From: Desarmillaria ectypa
Taxonomy: Eukaryota; Basidiomycota; Agaricomycetes; Agaricales; Physalacriaceae
Direction of reading: 5' to 3'
Assembly (NCBI GenBank): GCA_030407005.1
Contig: JAUDYN010000007.1
Coordinates: forward strand, 2,542,001 to 2,606,000
DNA length: 64,000 nt
Position 1 is the first letter of the stretch, and each line of letters begins with the position of its first letter. Under the pieces are notes generated by a model. That model was not told the origin of the DNA, made no database searches, and saw nothing but the letters and a program-made list of their open reading frames with translations. The translations under genes and the position numbers were made by a program. Shown one piece after another: positions 39,326-50,251 of the stretch.

Positions 39326-40206
39326 ATGAATCCTCATAGTTCAGACGAAGACGATGACGCACCAGAGGCTGTCACGCTTTCCCAGTCAAGGAAACTCATC
39401 CAACAGCAAAACTCTTCTATCCGGCAATTCGAAAATGCTCAGAAAGAGAAAAAGCGAGCGAAGAACCGCGAACGGGACCGCAAACTGAAGGAACAAGCCC
39501 AAGGACGGAAGAAGGGGAAGGGGAAGGAGGCGGTTGACGAGGGTGAGGATAGGGAGAGCTCTGGTGATGAAGGCGATAATGATGCTATTGCCCGGATGCG
39601 GCGAGCAATGAAAGAGGCTGGGGAGGAAAGTGACGAGGACATGGACGACGACGCCGAGATGCATGACGAAGAAGAAGAAAGCGACGAAGAGGAGGAGGAA
39701 GAATTTCATGGCTTTGATGCACCACGAAAATCCAATCACCTCCCAGACCACCTCTTCACCTCAGCAGCTGCATCCGTACCCTCCTCTATCGAGAAGAAGG
39801 CCAAGTCAAAATCACCAAAAGAGGCCGAGAAGACGAGGAAACGGAAGAGATCCACCTCTAACAAGGCTAAGGACCGTGTGCTTGGGTGCGCTCTCTCCTG
39901 AATTTCCTTAATACAGTGATAACCGTTAGGCTCTTAGGTCCCGTATTATCAGAGCCTTACCCGATCCCAATAAGCCCCCTTCTGGTACATCCTCCATGAT
40001 TCCTACAGCAAAAATTCGCAAGTTTCTCGACCGCAGCCTATCTTTGAGGAAGGCTGACAGGCGTGTTGGCGGTTGGGAACGGAAATCTGGTACGTTTCTT
40101 CTCTTGTAATCAGCGCGGTCGTTGTACTGACCTTGTGTTAGCAAATATTGGAAGCATGAAAATAAACCATGGGCCAGCAGCGCACTTTGTACGACAACAG
40201 TCATGA
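39326..40206 (+). CDS. UTP16: UTP16/BUD21-like small-subunit processome protein
   Basis: Utp16 (Bud21) is a component of the U3 snoRNP/small-subunit processome that acts in 18S rRNA maturation. From 39326 the protein begins MNPHSSDEDDDAPEAVTLSQ with a basic coiled coil (FENAQKEKKRAKNRERDRKL), a long acidic stretch (EEEESDEEEEEEFHGFDAPR) and a basic tract (EAEKTRKRKRSTSNK). Two introns lead into the conserved C-terminal box: TAKIRKFLDRSLSLRKADRR, WERKSANIG and HFVRQQS. The overall pattern of a charged N-terminus with a short C-terminal motif is that of the Utp16 family, which is poorly conserved elsewhere. The stop at 40204-40206 faces the stop of the next gene 56 bp away, so transcripts may overlap at their 3' ends. 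Confidence 0.75.
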
Positions 40207-40262
40207 CACATTCTCATTCTCCTTGTCGAACTACTGTTGCACTACTTTGTATACATACGCTG

Positions 40263-41964
40263 TTATATCGACACGATCTGATGACCATAGCTCTCGCTAT
40301 CCTGTGTTAAGAATTGCAAAGTATCGACAGATTTCTCTAGTCCACACCTTTCTCCAAAATTACCTGCTACGGCTTTCATATCCTCATTCACGTAGGACAC
40401 GAAATGATCCAAAGGACACGTCGATCCGGGACCATAAGCGCATCCAGGAATTGGAACAGGTGCACTGTTCACTCTGACTCGCACGTACACAATCTCGTCA
40501 CCCGTTGACGTACCTGTCGTCTTGTTGGCGACATGATACACGCTGTCACTGCTGATCCAAGTCGAGCAGGTCAATCTCTCAAGAGCAACGTATCCGCGGA
40601 ACGCAACAAGATATGAAGAGCGGAACGTTCGGTCCGGTCGGTGCTGAGACTTGGATAGGGGGTAGATGCCAGAGTCCGACGTATTCCACAAGCCCAAGGC
40701 GGATATGATAGGAGCGAGATTGTTATCGTGCTGCAGACAACAGTTAGGACCATAGCAGGATACTGATAAATTGACCACACCGAGAAACCCATGATGAGTG
40801 GAGGTGGGACCACAGTGCCGCCTTGCACTGTTTTGTTGGGGCCAACTTCGAAGAGGTCCGAAATAGCCTTCACCCAGGAATAACCAACAGTAGCCGATAA
40901 TGCATTCCCTGGCCCGGACCTTAGAGAGAAAGTATTGACTATCGATTGCGTGACCAGAGTAAAGGACGAACCCATAATAATAATTCAGATCGTGGGCGTA
41001 TTCATAGTCCAGCCATTCCGATTCTTAGGTACATGTCAGTAACTATATAAAGTGCAAGAGATTGTCGTACCCTCAAATACATCGCAAAATCTACGATCAC
41101 CGCTAACCTCGTAGAGAAAGCCACAGAGGTCGCCCATTACCCCAACATCAGTTTCGTCTAGGACCAAGTCACCTTCCAGGAACTGATTCAACCTATCTGC
41201 CATGGCACTCCGATATAGCGCCCGGTATGTGTTACTAATGGCAGCCCCATTGTCTGCCTCAGCATACGCAAGGCATGATGCAGATGCGGTCAACGAGTCA
41301 GCGTATGTATCGTTCACAGAGTCCGGAAGGATAACAATGTGTCCTCGGTTGGAGTCTGTGTCGTTTATGTAGTTTCCTTGAGACAGATACCCTCGCAGGA
41401 AATAGGTAGTTGTATCGACACATCGTTGTTGACCAGCAGACCTACATGGTAAACCATTAGGATATCATTGGCAACGTGACGATCTGCAACAGACCAGGCA
41501 GTGAAGTTCTCCCCACCTGGCGTAAAGTTGTATCGTTTTCGCAGATCCACGCCAAGGGCGAACGCTTCACCGGCGCCGGTACTCGACAAATACAAGGGCT
41601 GATGGCCTTCGTCGTCAATAGGTGGAACCCAAGACGAGATGAATTTGAGGGGTCCATGCGCAGAGTAGGTATGACTCTGGAACTTGTTGTAGAGGTTCTG
41701 CCAGCCTGTGTAAGAACCGGGCTCTGGATACCGACTATCCTACGCGTCAATTTCAGATAACAAGGCCATAACTTGGACGTACGAGCCATGTCGAAGGATG
41801 TATGCGGCCTGGTCAACGACGCATCCACCAGGCGTGTCCTTTGTGATGCCAAACTGCGAGGGCGCGTCGAAATACGGCGACGCAGGTCCGGAATGATGTA
41901 GCGGGTTGAACGCGACCGAAACGCAGAAGAGAGACAACGTAAAAGCGGCAAACGAGAGCATCAT
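40263..41964 (-). CDS. Secreted histidine acid phosphatase (phytase-like)
   Basis: A histidine phosphatase (clade 2) likely to release phosphate from organic phosphoesters outside the cell. The start at 41964 gives a signal peptide (MMLSFAAFTLSLFCVSVAFN) and DQAAYILRHGS, the catalytic RHG motif. Later exons contain PLYLSSTGAGEAFALGVDLR, YEVSGDRRFCDVFEG, EWLDYEYAHDLNYYYG and the proton-donor motif HDNNLAPIISALGLWN, preceded by a 3' splice site. The C-terminus has VYVRVRVNSAPVPIPGCAYG, CPLDHFVSYVNED and ends HQIVSI at 40263. About five short introns are used. The intron around 41390-41450 has several possible borders, and one choice (GTCTGC...GCGAG) keeps frame into GYLSQGNYINDTDSN. No disabling change is certain. 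It is divergent from the BTB gene. Confidence 0.87.
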
Positions 41965-42256
41965 GGGCCGAGGCGACGACTAAATTTTCATGCGACTTTT
42001 ATACACCGGAAGACGAGACCGAGAAACAGAGAAGGACATGATAGGCACAGAAGGGGCATGAATGGCGAGCTCGGCGAGAAACGTTCGTGCTGCTGACCAC
42101 ATGCGACGGACTGATGAATCAACTGTTCTGGTTGCATTCGAACTTCGAAAGGAAAATGAGGGACAGCCTGGGAAGATGAACGCAGTGCAGCATTATTGAG
42201 TTAAAGTTTGGTGATGATGGCGGTAATTGGAGTACAAAACACTGCCACCCCGTCGC

Positions 42257-42292
42257 CCTCTTCTACCACCACCACCACCACCACCCCACCAA
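42257..42292 (+). repeat. ACC microsatellite upstream of the BTB start
   Basis: Near-perfect (ACC)n tract in the 5' leader region of the BTB gene. It could be read as a Thr-rich extension from an upstream ATG at 42208, but the start at 42304 fits the family better. Confidence 0.6.
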
Positions 42293-42303
42293 CGTCGAGC
42301 ACA

Positions 42304-43278
42304 ATGACGACCACTTCTCAAGGCCCGAAATTTTCAGAACGATGTAGGTTCTATGTTATTGTAGTCACAAAGTATAGCTCAAGGCCCCGTAGTCAACGCG
42401 ACAGATTCAGACATTACTTTGGCTTCACGCGACAACGTTTACTTCAAGGTTCACCGCATCAACCTCAAGATGCACTCTGACATCTTCGCCGACGCTGATG
42501 ACATATCATCCTCGACTCCAACCGCTGTTTCCGAGGTCGTTTCTCTCACAGAAACTGCCTCAGTCCTCGAGCTACTGCTACAATACATGTATCGGCAACC
42601 ACCACCTGACCTTTCAGAAATCGAATTCAGTCGAATTGCAGATCTTGCAGAGGCCGCTGAGAAATACAGGGTGTATTTTGCTATTGATGCATGCAAGCGG
42701 TCTATGGGGTGCGTAGCATCTTTTGACTTCAAGTGTAATTCACTTCAGTTTCTTACAGTGACGCTATTCCTGAACATTCATTTGAGGTCCTAACGTGGGC
42801 GGTGAAGCATAAACACAGCAAGATCATTGACCAGGCTGCCCAGCACACTGTTTCCTTACCTACAGATAATATTTGCGAGGCCATCTCTCCACCAATACTA
42901 GCTCCCTGGGTGAATCCCGTATGGTCTTTTCTCTGCTTCGCTAATATCAATCGCGTCTCTCCCTAGTTGCAATATCATAAGTGTTGGCTGGACGCCTTGA
43001 ATGCCGAATATGTCCGCTATCCACCCACGGCTATGCACTGGAACAACTCGACACGCGAGTGTGACATTCCGTGTGAAGCATGGACGCATAGTTATGCCAT
43101 GATTACGCATAAACTGGGTGCGAAACCTCATCTTCTCCTCAAGCTGGATGAAATCTTTAGTCCGAGCGAAGACTATCTGCAGACGCGCTGCGGTGAATGC
43201 AAGGAGACCTTGACTACTTGGCGGACAATCATTGGGCGGGAACTGGAACAGATACCAAAGTTCAGTACATTGGTGTAG
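42304..43278 (+). CDS. BTB/POZ domain protein
   Basis: A BTB-domain protein of the large lineage-expanded Agaricomycete family, probably mediating protein-protein contacts or acting as a substrate adaptor for cullin-3 ubiquitin ligase. The first exon begins MTTTSQGPKFSER. After a roughly 60-nt intron the BTB domain reads ATDSDITLASRDNVYFKVHR and INLKMHSDIFADADD, then LLLQYMYRQPPPDLSEIEFS and AAEKYRVYFAIDACKRSMG. Two more introns lead to PEHSFEVLTWAVKHKHSKII and the family's usual C-terminal region ending EQIPKFSTLV at the TAG at 43276-43278. It appears intact. The partner is unknown. Confidence 0.85.
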
Positions 43279-44670
43279 ACTATGTCCGTTTTCCACCGAT
43301 ATAGACTGACAATAGTGATAGCGCGCAGATTGCGCGCGCACAACTAACTATACATCAAGCATTGGTTAATTGCCGTGACCTTCAACACAGAATACAAATG
43401 AGAACTCTGAACGAAAGACCAGAGTTGGATCGAATTCGTGAAAAGAAGGGCCTACAGGTAAAAAATTCTAGGCATCTCATCCTCATGGTTCAACTGAACA
43501 AGTCTTCCAGAATATGTTTACTACTATAGGACAACGTCGAACCGAGTCCGCTATATTAACTCTATATTCATATATTTCAAGACAGATACGGTCAGGTAGT
43601 GAGAGACTTTGCATTATCTAGGCAAGCGCATCGAATTCTTGATTATCGGCGATGCCATGTTGAAAAAGCTGCCCATGAATACCACCGCCTACCGTACAGA
43701 GTTTGGTGCAAAGGTAGAGAACAGGGTAGGATTACGCGCAAAGTGGTTCCTTGCCGATAAGTACGATAGCCGTTCGGTGACCTTCGTGTGCTTTGACTCC
43801 TGGCTCCACGTGGAAGAGGTGGGGGTTGAAATTCAAATCGTGCGAGACGGCAGCAGTCTGCACAAAACAGTCATTGTGTAGTCAGTAGTATTATCTGTCG
43901 ATAGAACTGATTTCCCCTTGCTACGTCGACGACAACGCATGAATCTGTATCTGATCACATCTCTTGCCATATCTATGACTTCACGTACAATGTCAGGATG
44001 CAAGGGTAGCAACTTACTACCTCCATTAGACCACGGTGACTGTCTACAGGTGTTCGTTTCTGTGAGAAAAACGAGAGTTGGTGAAAGCCCTCCTGCAAAA
44101 TCCTGTAGGAAACTGCCATGAGGAAGCCGCGGAAGCGTAGCGAGTCCCGCGGCACACAAATTTAAACTGGGTCTTTGATAAGTAGTCATCACGTGAACTG
44201 GTCACTGATTAATGACCCTTCCCGTACTTAATACCGATGTGTATGTTTGATTTTCTTTGCGGCGCTTAAGCGGGAAGGTCTGCCTGAAGTCTCTACCGGG
44301 TAAAACCGCTACTGTCTGAAAAGCACCTTCACACGTCTTACTAGAAAGTCAGCCAGCAGAGACTCTCCTTCCCTGTCCTAGGAACACAGTCATCGAATCC
44401 ATCGATCATTGGATTTGGATTTCTCACCGAAGCTGGATAATCGCGATTTCCTTGCACAGTGCACCTCAAAAACCCTGAAGTATCGCAAAGGCGACGCCGT
44501 CATTCGTGCGAGATATTACCAAAGGGATAGGGATAATTTTAGACAAGTACTTGCGTGCACGTGTGCGTAAGTATTCTCATCACGTATCAGGGCGGCCATG
44601 GACCACTCTGGTCTGTTGTTTGATCCTTTGGAACGTTTGAGGGTCATGAGATTCGATGATATAAAGCGCT
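43279..44670. other. Unresolved region upstream of copy C
   Basis: About 1.4 kb. A helical plus-strand stretch (QIARAQLTIHQALVNCRDLQ, then RPELDRIREKKGLQ) at 43325-43459 and another near 43575-43760 (DRYGQVVRDFALSRQAHRIL) may be exons of an unknown gene, but joining them leaves a frame mismatch. The segment 43960-44100 (minus-strand peptide LLPLHPDIVREVIDMARDV) is weakly similar to 47600-47690 on the other side of copy C. From 44330 the DNA aligns, diverged, with 30690-31060. Confidence 0.4.
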
Positions 44671-46616
44671 TTCAACAATTCTCGGCGCCTTTCTTCCGTC
44701 ATGTTGATGCGACTCATAGCTATTTCTGCTGCCATTTCCCTCGCTTGCGCCTGCGCTGACGGCGATGGACACGTCCATGACCACCCTAAGAGAGCAAATC
44801 CTTCGTCCCCACTAACCCCACCATCTCGATCATTGGAATGGGGAGATATCAACATCATTCACACCACAGATAGTCATGGTTGGCTTCTCGGTCACCAAAA
44901 GGCCTCATTCCCAGAGCCCAACTACAGGTCAGTTGCCGGTATATCTAGGAATTCTGTACGCTATCTCATATGGGCATGTCAGTGGTGATCTAGGCGATTT
45001 TGCGTCGTTTGTGTCGCACATGAAGGAAATAGCAGTCGTGAATATGCACTCACCTACAGCCTTTCCAACTGATCATGATTCCTGTCCATGCTAGAGGAAA
45101 GACGTGGACCTTCTTCTTGTAGACTCCGGAGACCTACATGATGGTGAGTACGAAACGAGTCACATTAGAATTGTGTTTGTTAACCTCAAATGAACAGGTA
45201 CTGGTTTATCGGATGGTTACCCTCCCGGCGGTGTCGACGGTCACGAAGTTAGTTCGATCGTTGTCATGATCTCACTCAACTAGTGACATTTCTCGTCTCC
45301 TCAGTCCACTAAATTCCTCGCCCAACTTCCTTATGATGTCATGGCTATTGGAAAGTATGTAGCTCATGAATGACTATATGAACTTTCTGACGTTTGAATA
45401 TAGTCATGAATTATACGTTTACGCTAACACTCTTGATATGTCGGTCTTCCCAGTTGGATATGGCCTTTCGTGAGTTAATTTCTTGTATACACTCAGGCAT
45501 CAAAATCTGGCTCCGAAGCTAAACGGTCGATATCTTTCGTCCAATGTCAATATCACTTTGGCCGGTCAGAACAACAACACCATTGATGTTCCCGTGGGTA
45601 GTACGTATCATTGCTATTAGGTTGAGATACAATACGAGTTAGCCTCTCTCTCACACCTCAGGTCGATTTGCCAAGTTCAAGACACGGAAGTAAGTCCCAT
45701 TTTTTCAAACGAAAATAATTGCTAACATTTCGTAATTCAATATTAGAGGGCGAAAAGTTACTGCACTTGGAGTTATCTTTGACTTCACCGGAAATGATCA
45801 AAACACTACTGTCCAGAAAGTCGAGGATATGGTTAAGGAGTATTGGGTACGTCCTTTCATCACACTGGAGAGAATATACTTATGTGTTTTCCATAGTTCT
45901 TAGAAGCTATCAAGGATGAACCTGACTTCTTCCTGCTAGCCGGGTCAGTCGCAACGTCCCACTTTGCGAAAGATGCTGATGTGTATGAATGATATAGACA
46001 CATGCCAGTTTCTCGTGACAATTGTTAGTATCTCTCGACGCGTCGTTTCGTAGAAGAAAGTTGCGTGCTGATTCTAAGCACGACTTACAGGGCCTTTGGT
46101 TTTCAACGCTATTCGCGCTATTCATGGAACAACACCTATTCTCATTCTCGGTGGTCAGTAATCTCTGTCACCGGGCAGTGAACATTTCCAAGCTTATTTG
46201 CATGATGCCAGGTCACACTCACATCCGGGACTGCGGTGAGCGATCTGATCAGACTCATGAGGGTAGTATATTGAATATACTATTAGTTCAGCTTGATGGA
46301 CGATCTATGTCACTAGAAAGTGGGCGTTACATGGAGACTGTTGGTTGGATGAGTACGCCAGTTACGCTGTGTCGGCATGGAATAGCTCATGTTTTTCTTC
46401 AGGTGTCAAGCTTGACGCTCAGAGTAGATCCAAGAACCTTATTTTTAACCGACGCTACTTGGATCCTAATCGCATCACTTATGAGGTTAACGTTTTATTC
46501 TGATTGATGTCCCTACTAACTCGGCTTTCAGTATCACACCCGAGAAAGCCAATCTTCCTTTGACACCAAGGAAGGCCAAGCGATCACTGCGGGACTGAAT
46601 CAGCTCGCTGTTGACT
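44671..46616 (+). repeat. Near-identical duplicated block, C copy
   Basis: Partner of 31071-33016 at a fixed 13,600-bp offset. Identity drops abruptly after about 46616: the next 400 bp carry dozens of substitutions, and a 3-bp length change appears by the gene end. Confidence 0.93.
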
Positions 46617-47513
46617 TTGATTTGAACTTTACATTCGGAACGGCGCCGCATGATTTTACGATCACCCGGTACGCGTTTCGTGTCATTTCTCAAAGAAAGC
46701 ACTCACGCTTCGACTATCAAAGGGCTCCATATCCTTCCAACGAGTCCCAATTATCCCTGTTCGCTGAGTTGGTATGTACGATTCCGTATTTAGCATCCAG
46801 CATCACACACAAATACTCCTAGGCTACACCGTATGCAATATCTGTCAACAACAATCGTGCCGACATCCCCAACTACATACTTATCAACTCTGGTTCGCAG
46901 CGTTTCGACATCTACGCTGGAACATTCACCAAGAACGACCAGCTAACTTCTTCTCCATTCCCGGATATATTCTTCTACATCCCTGAGGTGCCGCTTTCCG
47001 TGGCATTGGATACTCTGCAGATGATGAACGAGAATGGTTCAGAAAATCGGAAGAGAAGTCTGGAGCGGGAGAAGGAGCTATACAGGCGAGAAGATGTCCG
47101 AGCCAGGTACATAGACTGGCTAAGCGACATGGAGCAAAGAGCCATCGAGCTGGGAAGACACGCTACTAATAATCTGACCTTGGGATATGTTACTACTGAT
47201 GTAAGATCCCCTCATTCCCACTCCCCTGCCACTCTCATCCTCATTCCAGTCCTGCCCGGGTGTTGGCGACGATATTATTCACACGCCACTTCCATTCTAC
47301 TCCATACCCGATTTCGTTGGGTCCACCCCACCGGACATCTCGAACGACACCCTCATCGACTTTGTCTTCGTCGACTTCGTGGTGGATCAAGTGGTGGAGA
47401 CATTGAATATTGTACAATCGGACAAGGAATATACGTCGGGCGACGTGGGGACGTACAGTACGCTTCAAACAAACGAAGTCCTGAGCATATACGCGCAATT
47501 TGCATGGAATTAG
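44701..47513 (+). CDS. Secreted 5'-nucleotidase-like metallophosphatase, copy C
   Basis: Third member of the family in this window. The ATG at 44701 adds two residues ([20 protein letters not shown]) compared with copy B. All metallophosphatase motifs are the same as in B because the sequence is nearly identical to about 46616. Beyond that it has its own variants: [36 protein letters not shown] and a helix with [20 protein letters not shown], one residue longer than in B. In several of these positions C agrees with copy A ([15 protein letters not shown]) rather than with B. It ends [10 protein letters not shown] at the TAG at 47511-47513. Exon frames are open throughout. Confidence 0.9.
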
Positions 47514-47956
47514 GTATATTCTCTTATAAGTCTATAGTTCGGTGTTGTCAGTACATCGGGATTTCCGTAGGAAGTTAAGCATTCCCGCTGGGTTTCCCTC
47601 ACAATGTCGTCGGTTGAAAGCTCACCACATCCATGACCTCATATACAACATCAGAATGCAGGGTGTGGTCATCATTTGTTTCTGTGGGGAATATAATGAA
47701 TCGATGATCCAGGCTATCGTGCTCGAGTCCGGCTTTTCCCAGTGTAACAGAAATTAGGTGCATTTAGCCCAGTATCTTTTCTAGAGTCAGGGCCAAGTCT
47801 CCCTATCAACGAAGGTTATCCTTGAAGTTGAGCCGCGGACTCCGGTAAGAAAGACAGTCTATGGGTGCAAAAAACGAGGCAAACACCGCTGCACCCGTTT
47901 GTATTCCAAGCAATTGAGGACAGTGGTAAGACACCCTAATCCTAGATGCATGGATA

Positions 47957-48740
47957 TTAGACCAAGTAGAAAGAAGAGGCACCACCCATGTACTGTGAGG
48001 CCCCTTGAAAGTCATCCTCCCCGATATCCTCTTGTTCCTGATATACCTTTGCGATTTTACAGAAACGTCTGATGCCATTCAGCGTCATCCAATGATTATC
48101 GCATGTGTCTAGAAATAATGACAAGTCCCTGGGAACATCGATTTGGCGTAGTACCTCCAATGCGGGTAACCAGGTTAAGTAGTGTATGTGCCGCGAAGTG
48201 TCTGAGTCAATCAAGATTGGAATGTCACAGAGCTGTGGATTCAGTGCAACAACGGTCCACCAGAGTACGAAAGAGATGTATGAAACAAGTGGAAAGAGAG
48301 TTTTGAAGCCGACGTCGTTTGGTAGGTAGAGGAGATAGCGATACACTCTTAAAACTGCTGTTGCCATTGCATTTTCGTGGAGGTCGACGAAGCAGGTGAG
48401 GGTGCGGATAAGTCGGGGTATGAAGTCATGATAGATGATAGATTTTCGGTGCCGGGCTATGTCGCACAGGTAGTATATGTATGCGAGGTTGGTGGTGGTG
48501 TATATATCCCGAGAAGCGATAAGGGCAAAGATGGCTTTCCATGTTCTATTAATGCTGGTGCAAGTGGCCATGGAGGATGGAGGATGGAGGATGGCATTTC
48601 AGAGTGCCAGACATCATATACGATTATCTCTACAAGCTCTGGAGGAAATGCAGTCGCGGCGGAAGGACAAGGGGGAATTAGGTGGAAGATCTTGAGAGGC
48701 TGGTGTATAAAAAAGGCGATGTCTCATTCGGCAGAGACAT
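47957..48740 (-). pseudogene. F-box-like hypothetical protein, N-terminus frameshifted
   Basis: The main frame (48571 to 47957) reads INRTWKAIFALIASRDIYTT, CDIARHRKSIIYHDFIPRLI and RTLTCFVDLHENAM, a pattern I associate with a lineage-expanded Agaricomycete family of F-box-like proteins. Upstream, the expected F-box helix is present in another frame: FPPELVEIIVYDVWHSEMPS. The two are separated by three tandem copies of a 7-bp unit (48572-48592). With one copy the frames would join, so the two extra copies (14 bp) cause the shift. Further upstream, the plausible start MSLPNETSPFLYTS (48740) and DLPPNSPLSF lie in yet other frames, so additional lesions or unrecognised introns exist. The family assignment is from memory only. 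Confidence 0.6.
48572..48592 (-). repeat. Three tandem copies of a 7-bp unit (GGAGGAT on plus)
   Basis: GGAGGAT is repeated exactly three times at 48572-78, 48579-85 and 48586-92, inside the F-box-like frame. Confidence 0.9.
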
Positions 48741-49234
48741 GACTATTAGGACACAGCGCGAAGAATCGCGGTATTGACACAGAGGGTGGTTTGGAGTCTT
48801 GTCACCAACTCGAATTTACGGCATCTAGCAGAGTAACAGGTCCGCACTGATCGACTCACCACCGCATTTGCACCAAAGAAAAGAAGGACCGCAGGGGATA
48901 AGTTTTCTCGACAATATTCTATCTGATTCTCACAATATATGTACAGCCACAATGTTGGTACCCTCAATCATCAACCTGCTTTGCACTATACCCCTCGAGA
49001 CGCCCACAGTAAGAATGGACATTGAGCCAATGTTTTTGTGTCAGGTACGGCGGAAACAGGCTGTACGCGTGCTCAGTAGTGCTGGATTGCTCAAGTGCGA
49101 CGAAGTATATGCTCTCGAGACTGAGATCATCGCATATGCCGAGGCGGACGACGGGAACGTGATACAGGGAGGGCAATATGTGCTGCAAATACCTCAAGTG
49201 TCCCAGTAAGTCTTTGCTTTTGTCTCTACAGATA
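48741..49234. other. Gap with one unsupported open frame
   Basis: A 113-codon plus-strand frame (48868-49209) has no recognised features and may be chance. Otherwise empty. Confidence 0.35.
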
Positions 49235-50251
49235 TCACAATGTTTTTGGTTTCTCTTCATAATGATATGACTCGCTCAGTCGCGCCTCCCTCCATAACGC
49301 GATGGCTGCAAACGCTGCACCAGGTCCAACAACCACAGAGCCGATCACAATCCATGCTGCCAGCCTAAGCAATTGCGATACGTTCTGAGCGAACCACAGA
49401 GAGCCGAGAAGACAGCTCCCAACTCCTACAGCGAAATCCCATTGGAAGATATTGGCAGTGTGGTGCAACAGTGCTTCAGTTGGCGCTACCGCATATGATG
49501 CTGGAAGGAAGAAGGCGAGGGCGTCATCCATCGACTTGAACTTGGCAATAGTGGACAGATGGATGGACGATGCCACGAGAAAGGCGCCGATATATGCTGC
49601 TTGGACGGTACGGAAGCCTGACTGCGAGTGCACAGTGGGCGGGCGGAAGAGAAGATGTATGCTCCCTGAAATAAAGCCGATGATAGGTGCAAACTGCCAG
49701 AGCCCTGTAATTCCTGGATCCAGCATGGCGACCATTGCCACCGAAGGGATGATCCACCCTACGAAAAGACCAAAGACCGCCGCCTCTGCATGCGCCTGTG
49801 TCACCTTCCCGCCCTTCTGTCTCTGTGTGCGACCTGAAAGGATCTCACATATCCAGTAGAATGGCATTACGGCTGCAAATGTTACCAACTGCCCGAGGGT
49901 ACCGAATAAGAGGGCTGAATGACTGGTGGTGAAACGACGTCCTTTTCTTGCAGATTCGAAGGATTGAAACAGGACGGCAACTGGAGCGAGGGTTCCAATG
50001 AAGTAGACCAGGAAAGGCGTGAGCTCTGGCTTCATGGCAACATGGAACACTGAGACCAAACCGCAGAGCCGACTGTCGAAGAGAGTGTTGTTGGTGTGAG
50101 GAATGAAATGAGGTGATCCTGGCTTGCAAGTAGATCGGATTTCTGGGCCAAGGAACTGGATACTGGGCAAAATGTTTGTCACTTCAAGTGCCGTGAGGGC
50201 AGGAAAGAGGAGGAGAGGGAGAATAATGTCGGTGAGCATTGTCCCAGCCAC
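49235..50251 (-). CDS. Single-exon polytopic membrane protein
   Basis: A 338-codon intronless frame with about eight hydrophobic segments, including LTPFLVYFIGTLAPVAVLF, LFGTLGQLVTFAAVMPFYWI, AAVFGLFVGWIIPSVAMVAM, FAPIIGFISGSIHLLF and LAAWIVIGSVVVGPGAAFAA. Between the first two lies CKPGSPHFIPHTNNTLFDSR. The layout reminds me of uncharacterised integral membrane proteins found in ascomycete secondary-metabolite clusters, but I cannot confirm that, and no biosynthetic enzyme lies next to it. An intron-free gene of this length is unusual among the intron-dense genes around it, which could reflect transfer or retroposition. Function unknown. Confidence 0.72.
   Translation of the reverse strand: MAGTMLTDIILPLLLFPALTALEVTNILPSIQFLGPEIRSTCKPGSPHFIPHTNNTLFDSRLCGLVSVFHVAMKPELTPFLVYFIGTLAPVAVLFQSFESARKGRRFTTSHSALLFGTLGQLVTFAAVMPFYWICEILSGRTQRQKGGKVTQAHAEAAVFGLFVGWIIPSVAMVAMLDPGITGLWQFAPIIGFISGSIHLLFRPPTVHSQSGFRTVQAAYIGAFLVASSIHLSTIAKFKSMDDALAFFLPASYAVAPTEALLHHTANIFQWDFAVGVGSCLLGSLWFAQNVSQLLRLAAWIVIGSVVVGPGAAFAAIALWREARLSESYHYEEKPKTL

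Noticed and set aside
41400..41460. Frameshift in the histidine phosphatase
   Set aside because: A 50-nt intron with GT-AG borders restores frame, so inactivation is not proven, although the exact junction is uncertain.
48868..49209. 113-codon plus-strand frame
   Set aside because: No family resemblance, no clear promoter or intron. Not enough to call a gene.
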